64,000 nt of DNA from Chitinophagaceae bacterium (GCA_014879565.1 JACSRW010000022.1:79031-143030); one strand, 5' to 3'; numbered from the stretch's first letter, positions 17,210-27,059 are shown. The notes: generated by a model not told the origin, from the letters alone. Translations and numbers: made by a program.

Positions 17210-20200
17210 TTATCTGATTAAGGTAATATCACCCTTCTTTATCACTTTGGTGCCGTCAAAAAATTCTGCACTGAGTGTATACGCATATACGTCCATTGGC
17301 TGGAGTACCCCTTTCACTTTGCCGTCCCAGCCTTTTGTCCGGTCATTGGTCTCAAATACTTTTTGCCCCCAGCGGTTCCAGATGGTAAACTGCATCCGGG
17401 CGATACCAAAACCTCTGACCGTAACCACACTGTTTATATCCCCGCTGTTCGGGGTAAAGGCATTGGGAACATCCACCAGGGGTTCAACGGTGGCGCTTAC
17501 CGGCCGGCAGATCCGGTTGGGGCATCCGATTTCATTATAGGCTGTCAGACAGGCAGTGAAAGTACCGGTGGCGTTATACTGGTAATCAAACGGAGACCTG
17601 GAGGCAGTGAGTAAGGAATCCCCGTCTCCGAACTCCCATTTATAACGAACCGCATCCGCGGATGAAAGATTGGTGAATGTAACCGGCATATTAACAGCCG
17701 GAGTCAGCGGCGCAAAACTGAAATCGGCCACCGGTGCGGCCAGTACCTGGATGGTAAACCGGGCCGTATCCGACAGGTTACAGGTATTGGGATTAAATGC
17801 GATCAGGGTAACCGTATAGGTACCCGGTCTTGTATACGTATGTACAGGACTGGAAGCCGTGGAGGTATTTCCGTCATCAAAATCCCAGAAAAAGGTCTGG
17901 CCGGCCAGCGAGTTATTGGTAAAACTGGCGGCATAGGGTATACAGCCTGTAGCCGGCGTGGAAAACAGGGCCCTTACATTATCGGCCACACTCAGGGGAA
18001 AACTGACGGAATCGGGGGCATTACAATAAGCCGTATCCTGTAAAATCAGTTTTACCGTATAGGTGCCGGGGCCTGTATAGGTATGAAATACGGGACCGCC
18101 TCCGGCTGCCTCGCGGGGAGAATTATCCCCGAAATCCCAGATAAATGACTGGTTGGTGAAAGGTCTTGTGGGCGGCGCGATACTGGTATTATCAAACCGG
18201 TAGTTAAAGGTGCCGCAGGGGGGCAGCTTAACCGCATTAAAAGAAGGGGTAGCGATCAGGTCACCCACCCGGATATGCATATAGGAAGTATCACGCTGGT
18301 TACAGCTCGTCATATCAATGGCCACCAGCATGACGGTGAATGTACCGTTACTCGTATAGGTATGGGTGGTATTCGGCACGGTGGTTGTCACCATGGGTGA
18401 ACCGTCTCCAAAATACCATTCATAACTGAGCCCGTTGGCGACGGTGTCGGTGAAATCAACCCGTAAAGGCTGGCAACCGGCTGTATCGCGGGGAACCCCG
18501 TTGATACTGGACTGGATACCGGCTCTCACCCCGGAGAGATTCATATCTATTTTGAGCATGGTGAGATCACACTGACTTCCGCCTACGGCGCTGTTATTGG
18601 GTGCCCAGGAACCGGGGGTGGTCGGGAATATACCTCTTGAGCCCAGGTTACAGTTTCCACAGATCGCCTGGTAGATTTTTCCGTTGCGGTCAAACCGGCT
18701 GGTGCCGCCATCCACATGGTCGCAGCCGGTATTTACAGGATTATTCTCTCCGAAGAAACTGCCGAATAACTGGGCCGTCGCGTCTTTGCGTAAAACAAAA
18801 AAGTAAAAGTCTTTTCCGTCGGTAACGCTTTTCAGCGCATCGGGTGTTACCGGCAGGCCATTGGTTCCGGCGCTGTTGAAATTATTTTCCGAACTGAAAA
18901 AGCCGCCCCAGCCCGAGATATATACATTTTCACAACGGTCAACCAGGAATGCGATGGGTGAAATATTCGGGGTGGAAGCTCCGGAACCAAAGGCAGTGGA
19001 ATAGACAAACCCCGACAGGTCCGGTCTCAGTTTGCAGATAAATTGTTTGCCGGCCGGGTTATTGTATGTGGCATTCTGTATGGGCCATGTACCCGTTGTC
19101 TGTCCCATTATATAAGGGAACCCGTTATTGTCAAACTTCAGTCCGAATATCTGGTCATTACCATTTGTGCCGACATAGGCATACCGCAGCACATTTGTCC
19201 CTGCATTATTTACCACGGCCACAAAGCCGTCAATATTACCCCGGTTGGATGTGCCCAGGGCCCCGGCAGGAAAAGCATCCAGCAAATCCTCACTTTCTGT
19301 ACCGCCAGCCACAAAAATATTTCCGGCCGGATCCAGGGAAAGCACATAAGCTGCGTCGTTGGCAGAGCCACCCAGATAACTGGAAAGCAAAATTGTATTC
19401 AGATCCGGCGTGAGTTTGAGTAATACGCCGTCCTGTAAGCCGCCTCCAAATGTACCCTGGAAGCAACCGGTGGTTACCGGAAAATTGGTGGACTGGGAAG
19501 AGGAAGCCACATAAATATTCCCAGCATTGTCCAGGATCACTTCACTGCGGCCGTCATCTCCGTAATTCCGCTGAAGGGAGTTGAGCCCCCTTCTTTCAGA
19601 TATATTCACCCCGTCATCACCCGTGCCGCCGATTTTACGGGAGCCGATCAGCGCGGTACCGGTAGCATTGAGTTTGGTCACCACAATATCAAAACCTGTA
19701 CTGCCCGCAGTTCCGTTATTGCGGGTGGGATAGTCTGTTGAATTGGTACGGCCGGCCAGGATCAGGTTACCCTGCGGATCTACAATCAGGCTGTGCGGTT
19801 GTTCTTTTTCCGCCCCGCCGATATACGTGGCATATACCCGGTTACTGCCATCCGGTGTCAGCTTGATGATACCAATATCAAAACTGCCTCCGCCATAGGT
19901 ATTATCAAAGGCGCCGGGGGAAACCGGGAAACCGTTACCGGTATTAAATACGATACCTCCTCCGTAAAAACTTTCATCGGGACCATAGGTAGCCGTGAAG
20001 CCCCAGGTATCCGAACGGCTGCCGGAGAATGTACAGAATACAATGGAGGGGTCAATGACCAGGGGTTTGCTCCGGTCATATTCCTTTATATCAAACTGAA
20101 CAATATTATCCTGAACTGTATAGCGGCAACCGATTTCTTTTCTGCCGGTGATATCGGGCTGAAAGGTAAAGGGGGCTGATTCACGGTACTCGGCCAGGGA

Positions 20201-20788
20201 GGTGCTAATGACCAGTTCTTTATTCCTGACCTGCAGTTTCTGTACCCCGTCATATTTCATCCGGATCCGGGAAGGGTCGGCGCCAGGCTGTACAATAATG
20301 TCATACTTCAGGGTACCCCGGTCGGTATAATACCGCAGATCAATCCCCGGATAAAGGCTCTGAATACTTATTCCCTGGTAAACCCGGCATTCGGAAGCCC
20401 ATTTAGCGGGATTGTTACCAATAAAATAATTGTTGTAAGTGGGAAGGGGTTTATCGGGAATAATTGCGGGCTGACTGGAAGCTCCTATAAAATCCACATG
20501 CCAGGCGTGTGAGCGGACCCTGACCGTCTGATCGGTTGTGGCCAGTTTTCCTTCTGCCGTCAGCCCGTGTTTGAGCTGGGCAAGCCTGGCCAGATCGGCG
20601 GGGTGCTGCTGCAATACTGTAAAGCCCCCGTTGCGGATATAAAACATCCCGTTACTGACTTCTCCCTGGAAACGAACCCGCTCATCCCACTGGCCTTTGT
20701 TCTCGACAAATTCAATATTCCCCTGGGCAAACAGGGTACCGGCACAGATTAAGGCAAGGGCTATGGATAATGGTAATTTCAGCTTCAA
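17210..20788 (-). CDS. Secreted SBBP beta-propeller and PKD protein with CHU_C type B sorting domain
   Basis: Surface protein of 1192 residues. A signal peptide (..ICAGTLFAQ) leads to an N-terminal domain (EFVENKGQWDERVRFQGEV) common at the head of SBBP-repeat proteins. A long stretch of SBBP-type propeller repeats follows, roughly residues 250-740 (for example GGAEKEQPHSLIVDPQGNLI and YLGGSANDAAYVLSLDPAGN). Four PKD domains follow (YEWYFGDG, FIWDFGD, FFWDFDDG, YKWEFGDG). The end is a type B sorting domain: VPNAFTPN ... FTIWNRWGQKVFE. It lies 9 bases upstream of its PorP partner. Adhesion or gliding is the usual role of such cargo; no ligand can be assigned. Confidence 0.9.
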   Translation of the reverse strand: MKLKLPLSIALALICAGTLFAQGNIEFVENKGQWDERVRFQGEVSNGMFYIRNGGFTVLQQHPADLARLAQLKHGLTAEGKLATTDQTVRVRSHAWHVDFIGASSQPAIIPDKPLPTYNNYFIGNNPAKWASECRVYQGISIQSLYPGIDLRYYTDRGTLKYDIIVQPGADPSRIRMKYDGVQKLQVRNKELVISTSLAEYRESAPFTFQPDITGRKEIGCRYTVQDNIVQFDIKEYDRSKPLVIDPSIVFCTFSGSRSDTWGFTATYGPDESFYGGGIVFNTGNGFPVSPGAFDNTYGGGSFDIGIIKLTPDGSNRVYATYIGGAEKEQPHSLIVDPQGNLILAGRTNSTDYPTRNNGTAGSTGFDIVVTKLNATGTALIGSRKIGGTGDDGVNISERRGLNSLQRNYGDDGRSEVILDNAGNIYVASSSQSTNFPVTTGCFQGTFGGGLQDGVLLKLTPDLNTILLSSYLGGSANDAAYVLSLDPAGNIFVAGGTESEDLLDAFPAGALGTSNRGNIDGFVAVVNNAGTNVLRYAYVGTNGNDQIFGLKFDNNGFPYIMGQTTGTWPIQNATYNNPAGKQFICKLRPDLSGFVYSTAFGSGASTPNISPIAFLVDRCENVYISGWGGFFSSENNFNSAGTNGLPVTPDALKSVTDGKDFYFFVLRKDATAQLFGSFFGENNPVNTGCDHVDGGTSRFDRNGKIYQAICGNCNLGSRGIFPTTPGSWAPNNSAVGGSQCDLTMLKIDMNLSGVRAGIQSSINGVPRDTAGCQPLRVDFTDTVANGLSYEWYFGDGSPMVTTTVPNTTHTYTSNGTFTVMLVAIDMTSCNQRDTSYMHIRVGDLIATPSFNAVKLPPCGTFNYRFDNTSIAPPTRPFTNQSFIWDFGDNSPREAAGGGPVFHTYTGPGTYTVKLILQDTAYCNAPDSVSFPLSVADNVRALFSTPATGCIPYAASFTNNSLAGQTFFWDFDDGNTSTASSPVHTYTRPGTYTVTLIAFNPNTCNLSDTARFTIQVLAAPVADFSFAPLTPAVNMPVTFTNLSSADAVRYKWEFGDGDSLLTASRSPFDYQYNATGTFTACLTAYNEIGCPNRICRPVSATVEPLVDVPNAFTPNSGDINSVVTVRGFGIARMQFTIWNRWGQKVFETNDRTKGWDGKVKGVLQPMDVYAYTLSAEFFDGTKVIKKGDITLIR

Positions 20789-20881
20789 GATCTTTTCTTT
20801 AAGGTAACAATTTTTTACGGTAAAGGCTCTAAAACTTCTGTTAAGAAACCGCTGTTTCAGGTAGCCCGTACAGGAAATCCA

Positions 20882-22993
20882 TCAGGCAATTTTACTCCAC
20901 TGAACCGGGCCTTTTCGTTCCTGCAGGTGTTTTTTTAACTGCAAATTTTCTGCCGAAAGCAGGTCGGGGTCCTTTTCCAGGATAGCTGCCGCCTTTTCTG
21001 CTGCCAGCGCCAGGATATCCCGGTCTTGGACCAGACTGGCCAGCCGGAAGTTTAACGCCCCGCTTTGCCGGGTACCTTCTATTTCACCGGGTCCCCGCAA
21101 TTCGAGGTCTTTTTCCGCTATCTCAAACCCGTTACCGGTGCTGGTCATAATCTGAATACGTTCCCTGGCATCATTTCCCAGTTTTGACCCGGTAAGCAGG
21201 ATACAATAGCTTTTATCGGCCCCTCTCCCTACCCGGCCGCGTAACTGGTGAAGCTGCGACAACCCGAATTTTTCCGCGCTTTCAATCACCATGACTGTGG
21301 CATTGGGTACATTCACCCCCACTTCGATCACGGTAGTGGAAACCATGATCTGTGTATCCTGTTCAACAAATCTTTTCATATTTAGTTCTTTCTGTTCAGC
21401 AGGTTGTCGTCCATGAACCATGCTGATCCAGTAACGGGGTTCCGGGAAATAGGCTTTTACGTTCTCATAGCCCTTCATCAGGTTTTCATAATCCAGCTTA
21501 TCACTTTCCTCAATCAGGGGAAAAATGATATATACCTGCCGCCCCTTGTCAATTTCCGACCGGATAAAATCCATCACCCCGCTGCGCTGGGAATCTAAAC
21601 GGTGAACCGTAGTCACCGGTTGCCGCCCGGGTGGTAATTCGTCAATAACACTGTAATCCAGGTCTCCGTAAGCGGTCATAGCCAGGGTTCGGGGAATCGG
21701 GGTGGCCGTCATCACCAGTACGTGCGGTGGCAATACGGCTTTTTTCCATAACCTGGCCCGCTGCTCCACCCCAAAACGGTGCTGTTCATCTATGATGACC
21801 AGTCCTAAGCGGTGAAACTGTACCGCCTCTTCAATAACGGCATGTGTACCGAGGAGAATAGGCAGGTTTCCGGCAGCAAGATCCGCCAGCATTTTTCTTC
21901 GTTCCGCTGTCTTTACTGATCCGGTAAGGAGCCGGACCGTGACCCCGGTATTCTTCAGCAGGCTGCTGACAGACTGGTAATGTTGCTGCGCGAGAATTTC
22001 TGTCGGCGCCATAAGACAGGCCTGGTATCCGTTATCAACTGCCAGCAGCATGGTAAGCACAGCCACGATGGTTTTCCCGCTTCCCACATCTCCCTGCAGG
22101 AGACGGTTCATTTGTTTGCCGCCTGCTGTGTCCTGCCGGATTTCCCGGATCACTCTTTTCTGGGCATTGGTGAGTTCAAAGGGCAGATCATTTTTATAAA
22201 ACGTATTGAAGTAATCCCCCACTTTTTCAAATACAACTCCCTTCGAAAAACGGTGTCGCTGGCTGCAGAGCATTTTCATCCGCAACTGGGCCACAAACAG
22301 CTCTTCAAACTTGAGTCTTTTTACCGCTGCCTGGTATTCTGTTTCGCTTTGCGGGAAATGAATCTGTTTCAGAGCCTGGTAACGGTTCAGCAAATGCAGA
22401 TTTTGCAGCAGCGATTCCGGCAAGAATTCAGTAATATCTTTTTCCTTCAGCAGCGTCCAGAGAAAAGCGGTGAGTTTACCGATTTGCCTGGCCCCGAGAC
22501 CTTTGGATTTTAGTTTTTCCGTTGTGGAATAGACGGGTTCCAGGAAGTTTTTAACCAGTGGCTGCTCCGGCAGGAGTAATTCCATCTCCGGATGCACAAT
22601 CTGTGGCTTCCCGTTGAAAAAGCCAATCCGGCCCCATACCAGGTAGGACCGGCCGGGTTCAAGCATTTTCTGTACCCAGTTGATCCCCTGGAACCAGGTA
22701 AGTTCCAGTATCCCTGTTTTATCTTTTAACCGGGCTACGAGCCGGCGGCCTGCTTTCTGACCGATTACAGTGGCTTCCAGCAAGACCCCCGCCACCTGAG
22801 CATAATCAGTGGCCGGCCTGAGCTCTTCGACCAATGTAATCTTTGTCCGGTCAATAAACCGGAAAGGATAATGCCCGAGCAGATCCCCGAAAGTATAAAT
22901 GCCGAGTTCCTTTTTGAGCAGATCGGCCCGCAGGGGGCCCACCCCTTTCAGGTATTCAACTGGGCTGGCTAATATATGAGTGGCGGATGAAAT
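20882..22993 (-). CDS. recG: ATP-dependent DNA helicase RecG
   Basis: Branch-migration helicase of about 703 residues that processes stalled forks and recombination intermediates. The wedge/OB domain begins at ASPVEYLKGVGPLRADLL. Helicase motifs follow in order: GDVGSGKT (Walker A), DEQHRFG, MTATPIPRT, and QLRGRVGRG (motif VI). The frame stays open upstream to 23281, but those ~96 residues do not look like RecG and would run into the divergent gene. No ATG, GTG or TTG lies near the true N-terminus. I propose ATT 22993, which gives ISSATHILASPVEY and sits 16 bases after a TATTTTTG promoter box, the same distance as in grpE and the O-methyltransferase gene. Confidence 0.93.
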   Translation of the reverse strand: MSSATHILASPVEYLKGVGPLRADLLKKELGIYTFGDLLGHYPFRFIDRTKITLVEELRPATDYAQVAGVLLEATVIGQKAGRRLVARLKDKTGILELTWFQGINWVQKMLEPGRSYLVWGRIGFFNGKPQIVHPEMELLLPEQPLVKNFLEPVYSTTEKLKSKGLGARQIGKLTAFLWTLLKEKDITEFLPESLLQNLHLLNRYQALKQIHFPQSETEYQAAVKRLKFEELFVAQLRMKMLCSQRHRFSKGVVFEKVGDYFNTFYKNDLPFELTNAQKRVIREIRQDTAGGKQMNRLLQGDVGSGKTIVAVLTMLLAVDNGYQACLMAPTEILAQQHYQSVSSLLKNTGVTVRLLTGSVKTAERRKMLADLAAGNLPILLGTHAVIEEAVQFHRLGLVIIDEQHRFGVEQRARLWKKAVLPPHVLVMTATPIPRTLAMTAYGDLDYSVIDELPPGRQPVTTVHRLDSQRSGVMDFIRSEIDKGRQVYIIFPLIEESDKLDYENLMKGYENVKAYFPEPRYWISMVHGRQPAEQKELNMKRFVEQDTQIMVSTTVIEVGVNVPNATVMVIESAEKFGLSQLHQLRGRVGRGADKSYCILLTGSKLGNDARERIQIMTSTGNGFEIAEKDLELRGPGEIEGTRQSGALNFRLASLVQDRDILALAAEKAAAILEKDPDLLSAENLQLKKHLQERKGPVQWSKIA

Positions 22994-22996
22994 GAA

Positions 22997-23215
22997 ATGG
23001 GTATTTGGACAAAAATAACAAAGGGAAAAGTATCCTGTTTTGTTACCGGTACAGACTTCCCGGGTTTTCTTTTGCTGACAGCTTGCGGAAAATACGGAAC
23101 CCCAACGGGAAAAAACACGGATTTTTCTGCCTTTTCCTGCAAAAAAGGCCGGAAAAAAAAGAATCCGTATAAACACAATAAAAAAGGGATTGCCGGAATG
23201 GGAAAACTGCTCTAA
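22997..23215 (+). CDS. Possible small lipoprotein in the recG/wecA-like gap
   Basis: A 72-residue frame with a Lys-rich start, a moderately hydrophobic stretch and a lipobox-like FLLLTAC-GKYGTPTG. A very basic tail (KKGRKKKNPYKHNKKG) follows. If real, it would be a small anchored protein. Doubts: the hydrophobic segment contains an Asp, the DNA is A-rich, and its start nearly abuts the proposed recG start and lies over the recG promoter box. It ends 39 bases before the transferase gene. No family recognised. Confidence 0.35.
   Translation: MGIWTKITKGKVSCFVTGTDFPGFLLLTACGKYGTPTGKNTDFSAFSCKKGRKKKNPYKHNKKGIAGMGKLL
23010..23017 (-). promoter_or_regulatory. Bacteroidota -7 box for recG (TATTTTTG)
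   Basis: Exact TAnnTTTG on the minus strand, 16 bases before the proposed ATT start of recG at 22993. It helps reject the longer reading frame that begins at 23281. Confidence 0.5.
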
Positions 23216-23254
23216 TTTGACACGTAAATCCACCAACCAGGACAACCTAATACA

Positions 23255-24376
23255 ATGAAAAACCCATTCCACCTGCTCCAACTGGATTTATTATTACCCG
23301 ATTACCGGTATGCCTTACTGACACTGGTAACTGCCTTTGTGGTAGCGCTTTTCTGTATCCCCCCGGTGATCACCCTGATCCGCCGGTACCAGTTGTACGA
23401 TAAACCCAATGCCCGGAAAGAACACAGCGCGCCTATTCCCACCATGGGAGGCATTGCCATAGTAGCCGGTATGGGCCTGTCCCTTTTTCTTTGGTTTCCT
23501 TTCAGTAAGGAGCCGGCACAAATCAGTTTCTTTTTATCCGTGCTGGTACTTTTTGGCCTGGGTATTATGGATGACCTGAAAGACCTCAGTGCCCGGTATA
23601 AATTTATCCTGCAACTGGCGCTCTCTTTCCTGATTGCGCTTTCCGGTATCCGTATCCAGTCATTTGAAGGCTTATTTGGCCTGTACGAAATACCCCTCTC
23701 TGCCCAATACACCCTGACCATCCTGGCTATTACAGGTATCACCAATGCCTTCAACCTGATAGATGGTATTGACGGGCTGGCCGGCGGACTGGGTTTCATG
23801 AGTCTGATCACGCTGGGGCTTTTCCTGACCTTTAACGGGGATGCCCAAACGGCCCTCGTAGCTTTTGCCCTCGCGGGAGGAATACTTGCGTTTCTGTATT
23901 ATAATTTCAACCCGGCCCGGATTTTTATGGGCGATACCGGTTCGCTGGTGCTTGGCTTTGTAGTGGCTGTACTTTGTATCCGGTTAATGCAGGTAAACGG
24001 AGCGGCTGTACATCCGGCCCTGCCCAATGGCCCGCTGTTTATAACCGGTATTGTGCTGATCCCTGTATTTGATACCCTCCGTGTATTTGCCGGCAGGATG
24101 TGGAAGGGGCAGTCCCCCTTTGTGGCAGATAAAACCCATATCCATCATTTGCTTACCACCCAGGGATACAGCCATGCTTTTGCGGCCAAACTCATCTGTT
24201 ATATTCACGGTGTTATCCTGATTGAAACCTGGCTGCTTCGCTACCTGAATCCGGTGTACCAGTTGCTGTTGCTGTTTGCCTTTATGCTGCTGATTACCCT
24301 GCTGCTGAAAAAACTGGGCCGGCTGCTGAGCTGGAATGAGAAACTGCACGGAGCCATTAAGGAGTTAATGAGCTGA
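23255..24376 (+). CDS. Undecaprenyl-phosphate sugar-1-phosphate transferase (WecA/MraY-like)
   Basis: Polytopic inner-membrane enzyme of 373 residues that starts lipid-linked glycan synthesis by moving a HexNAc-1-phosphate from UDP-sugar onto undecaprenyl phosphate. It has about 11 helices. The family motifs are all present: KEHSAPIPTMGGIAI, the Mg-binding GIMDDLKDL, NAFNLIDGIDGLAGG, FMGDTGSL, and the HIHH loop. Bacteroidota relatives serve O-antigen or capsule synthesis; other glycan genes are not in the window. A TAATTTG near-match to the -7 box lies about 40 bases upstream. Only 4 bases separate its stop from the convergent lutC. Confidence 0.93.
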   Translation: MKNPFHLLQLDLLLPDYRYALLTLVTAFVVALFCIPPVITLIRRYQLYDKPNARKEHSAPIPTMGGIAIVAGMGLSLFLWFPFSKEPAQISFFLSVLVLFGLGIMDDLKDLSARYKFILQLALSFLIALSGIRIQSFEGLFGLYEIPLSAQYTLTILAITGITNAFNLIDGIDGLAGGLGFMSLITLGLFLTFNGDAQTALVAFALAGGILAFLYYNFNPARIFMGDTGSLVLGFVVAVLCIRLMQVNGAAVHPALPNGPLFITGIVLIPVFDTLRVFAGRMWKGQSPFVADKTHIHHLLTTQGYSHAFAAKLICYIHGVILIETWLLRYLNPVYQLLLLFAFMLLITLLLKKLGRLLSWNEKLHGAIKELMS

Positions 24377-24380
24377 TGCT

Positions 24381-24959
24381 TCAATGCTTCCGGATTACAA
24401 CCGCCTTCATTCCGCAGGGGCCATGGGCGCCGATGACCAGACTTTGCTCAATATCTGCTGTTTTGGAGGGACCGGCAATAAAGACGCCGAAACCGGTTTC
24501 ATCCACTTTTATTTTTTCATAGGCCTGGTGGAGCGTAGGTACAATAGCCTCCTCATTTACTACAATAATCAGCTGCTGTGCAATAAAAGGCAGCAAGCGG
24601 TTACCCATTTCTTTTTCCGTAACCCAAATTGCCCCGTTTTCCGCTACGGCTAACAGGCCCCTCAGAATGGCCGTATCCACTTCAGCCAGTTCTTCCGCTT
24701 TACGCCCGGGCAAACCGGCCGGTACACTGTTGAGTGTCTGGATTACTGTTTCCCCTTTCTCCCAACCGGCAATCAGTTCCAGGGCAGCGGCTTCTGAGCC
24801 TGCTTCAAAACACTCTCCCCCGATGGCTTCCAGCACATTTTTAAACTGCGCATACAGATCGGGGTAAGTAATAGCGGCCTCCTTATCAATAACCGGCAGG
24901 CTGAGTTCCTGTGGTTTATTGCTGCGAATGGCATTCAGTATTGTATCACGGCTTGTCAT
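24381..24959 (-). CDS. lutC: Lactate utilization protein C (LUD domain)
   Basis: LUD/YkgG-domain protein of 192 residues, third component of the LutABC L-lactate oxidation complex, cytoplasmic. It begins MTSRDTILNAIRSNKPQ and contains the conserved segment AVAENGAIWVTEKEMGNRLLPFIAQ, ending with the family block FGVFIAGPSKTADIEQSLVIGAHGP. Its start overlaps the lutB stop by 4 bases, so translation is coupled. It is the last gene of the rhamnose/lactate cluster and converges with the transferase gene. Confidence 0.92.
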   Translation of the reverse strand: MTSRDTILNAIRSNKPQELSLPVIDKEAAITYPDLYAQFKNVLEAIGGECFEAGSEAAALELIAGWEKGETVIQTLNSVPAGLPGRKAEELAEVDTAILRGLLAVAENGAIWVTEKEMGNRLLPFIAQQLIIVVNEEAIVPTLHQAYEKIKVDETGFGVFIAGPSKTADIEQSLVIGAHGPCGMKAVVIRKH

Positions 24960-26320
24960 TTCTTTTTGTTTTGCAGATACCAGTCACGAAAACTCTGTTT
25001 CGGCGCCTCCGGCAATTCCCGGCCTTTATACCAGGGATTCAGCCGGTGTTTGCCCAGAAAAGGCATATAGCGTAAAACCCATCGGGCTGTGGCTCCGCTG
25101 AAGCGGTAGAGTGCAGGGCGGCCCAGTACAAAGGCCATCCCTTTCATCATGATTTTTTTCATGAATCCCACATGGCCCGCTTTGCTGAGTTCCTGTCTCC
25201 ATTTCCACAGCTGGTCATGGATATCAATCTTTACCGGGCATACATTACTGCAGCTGCCGCAGAGAGAAGAAGCAAAGAGAAGATCCGCGTATTTTTTGGG
25301 ATCAAAATTCGGATTGAGAATGGAGCCGATCGGTCCGGCTACCGCGGTATGATAACTGAAGCCCCCGCTGCGCCGGTATACCGGGCAGGTATTGAAGCAG
25401 GCTGCACAGCGGATACATTTGAGGCTGTTCCGGAAATCAGGTTTACCGAGGATAGCGGAACGCCCGTTGTCCACAATAACGACATGGAGTTCCTGGCCGG
25501 GCGTGGGTTTGTGAAAATGACTGGAATAGGTGGTAACCGGCTGCCCGGTGGCACTGCGGGCCAGCAGCCGGAGAAATACGGATAAATGTTCCGCTTTGGG
25601 AATCAGTTTTTCAAAACCCATACAGGCAATATGCACGGCCGCCGCATGGGTGCCCATATCCGCATTCCCTTCATTGGTACAAACCACCAGCCCGCCGGTT
25701 TCTGCAATGGCAAAATTCACCCCTGTAATAGCCAGTTCGGAAGCGATAAATTTTTCGCGGAGATGCTGCCGTGCGGCACGGGTGAGGTAAACCGGATCAT
25801 TATTGCCTTTTTCGGTATGCAGGAAAGTATGGAAAGTGTCGCTCACATCCTTTTTCTTCAGGTGAATAGCCGGCAGTACAATATGACTGGGGGGCTCTTT
25901 CCGGAACTGTACGATCCGTTCTCCCAGGTCGGTATCCACGACCTCAATCCCTTTCTCTTCGAGGTAATGATTGAGATGACATTCCTCGGTGAGCATACTT
26001 TTGCTCTTTACAATACGGGTGATCCCCTTTTCCTTTATGATGGCATGGATAATCCGGTTATGTTCGGCCGCATCCGCTGCCCAGTGTACTTTTACCCCGT
26101 TGGCCAGCGCGTTTTTTTCAAACTGTTCCAGGTAAAAATCCATCCGGGATAAAGCATGGTTCTTTATCTGCGAAGCCCATTCGCGAAGTTGTTCCCACTC
26201 GGGAAGGGTATGGGCCGCCTTATCCCTTTTCTGGCGGACAAACCAGAGGGTCTCGTCGTGCCAGTTGGTCCGTTTCTCGTCCTGTATAAAGCCGGCAGCT
26301 AAGGTGGCATGGTCTTTCAT
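24956..26320 (-). CDS. lutB: Lactate utilization protein B (LutB, iron-sulfur LUD protein)
   Basis: Iron-sulfur component of 454 residues of the LutABC complex that oxidises L-lactate to pyruvate. The N-terminal LUD domain includes AITGVNFAIAETGGLVVCTNEGNADM. Two 4Fe-4S ligand sets follow: CIRCAACFNTCPVYRR and CGSCSNVCPVKIDIHDQLW. The C-terminal basic region is typical of LutB. It starts 1 base after the lutA stop and overlaps lutC by 4 bases. Placed with rhamnose genes, it probably consumes the L-lactate made by the aldolase/dehydrogenase fusion. Confidence 0.94.
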   Translation of the reverse strand: MKDHATLAAGFIQDEKRTNWHDETLWFVRQKRDKAAHTLPEWEQLREWASQIKNHALSRMDFYLEQFEKNALANGVKVHWAADAAEHNRIIHAIIKEKGITRIVKSKSMLTEECHLNHYLEEKGIEVVDTDLGERIVQFRKEPPSHIVLPAIHLKKKDVSDTFHTFLHTEKGNNDPVYLTRAARQHLREKFIASELAITGVNFAIAETGGLVVCTNEGNADMGTHAAAVHIACMGFEKLIPKAEHLSVFLRLLARSATGQPVTTYSSHFHKPTPGQELHVVIVDNGRSAILGKPDFRNSLKCIRCAACFNTCPVYRRSGGFSYHTAVAGPIGSILNPNFDPKKYADLLFASSLCGSCSNVCPVKIDIHDQLWKWRQELSKAGHVGFMKKIMMKGMAFVLGRPALYRFSGATARWVLRYMPFLGKHRLNPWYKGRELPEAPKQSFRDWYLQNKKK

Positions 26321-26321
26321 A

Positions 26322-27059
26322 TCAGGCCTCCGCGTTTAAAATTTCTGCAATATGCATCACCCGGGTACGGCTGCCCTGTCTTTTCAGAATACCCTCCAGG
26401 TGCATCAGGCAGCTCATATCCACCCCGGTTATTACATCCACCCCATTGGCCTCGTGCCGGGCGATCCGGTCTTTTCCCATTTTCACACTCACCGCTTCTT
26501 CAAACACCGAAAATGTGCCGCCAAAACCACAGCATTCATCATTCCGTAATGGTTTGAAGAGCTGTATACCCTTCACTTTGCCGAGTAAACGTTCGGGTTT
26601 GGAAAAAACAGGCAGCACCCGTTCCGACAGGGAGGAAAGTCCCAGGCCCCGCTGGCCGTGACAACTGTTATGCAGTCCCACTTTATACGGGAAGAATGCC
26701 TGAATGGCTTCTGTCTTCAGGATATCCAGGATGAATTCGGTCAGCTCATAGATATGTGACCGGATATGGGCAGCGGCTTCCGGCTGCTTTTCATCTTTCA
26801 GGTGTTCTTTCACATGCAGCACACAACTTCCGGAGGGACCCACAATATATGCACAACCGGAAAAATTGCGGACAAAGTTCTGATCACAGGCGCCGGAGAG
26901 CGCGGCAAAACCGCTGTTGGCCATTGGCTGCCCGCAGCAGGTCTGATCCGTTGGAAAAACCACTTCACAGCCCAGTTTGGTCAGCAGGGACAGGGTCGCC
27001 TGTCCTACCTGCGGATAAAACTGATCAATATAACAGGGAATAAAGAGTCCGACTTTCAT
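26322..27059 (-). CDS. lutA: Lactate utilization protein A (LutA, CCG-domain Fe-S oxidoreductase)
   Basis: Protein of 245 residues with two cysteine-rich CCG domains: CCGQPMANSG in the first half and HNSCHGQRGL with CCGFGGTFSV in the second. Such domains bind a non-cubane or 4Fe-4S cluster in heterodisulfide-reductase-like and glycolate/lactate oxidase subunits. It is the first of the lutABC genes, 26 bases after the sugar kinase gene on the same strand. LutA-LutB-LutC together oxidise L-lactate; the final electron acceptor is not shown by the sequence. Confidence 0.94.
   Translation of the reverse strand: MKVGLFIPCYIDQFYPQVGQATLSLLTKLGCEVVFPTDQTCCGQPMANSGFAALSGACDQNFVRNFSGCAYIVGPSGSCVLHVKEHLKDEKQPEAAAHIRSHIYELTEFILDILKTEAIQAFFPYKVGLHNSCHGQRGLGLSSLSERVLPVFSKPERLLGKVKGIQLFKPLRNDECCGFGGTFSVFEEAVSVKMGKDRIARHEANGVDVITGVDMSCLMHLEGILKRQGSRTRVMHIAEILNAEA

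Noticed and set aside
22994..23281. N-terminal extension of the recG frame to an ATG at 23281
   Set aside because: The extra ~96 residues are Phe/Lys-rich with no RecG similarity, overlap the divergent transferase gene and contain the recG promoter box.
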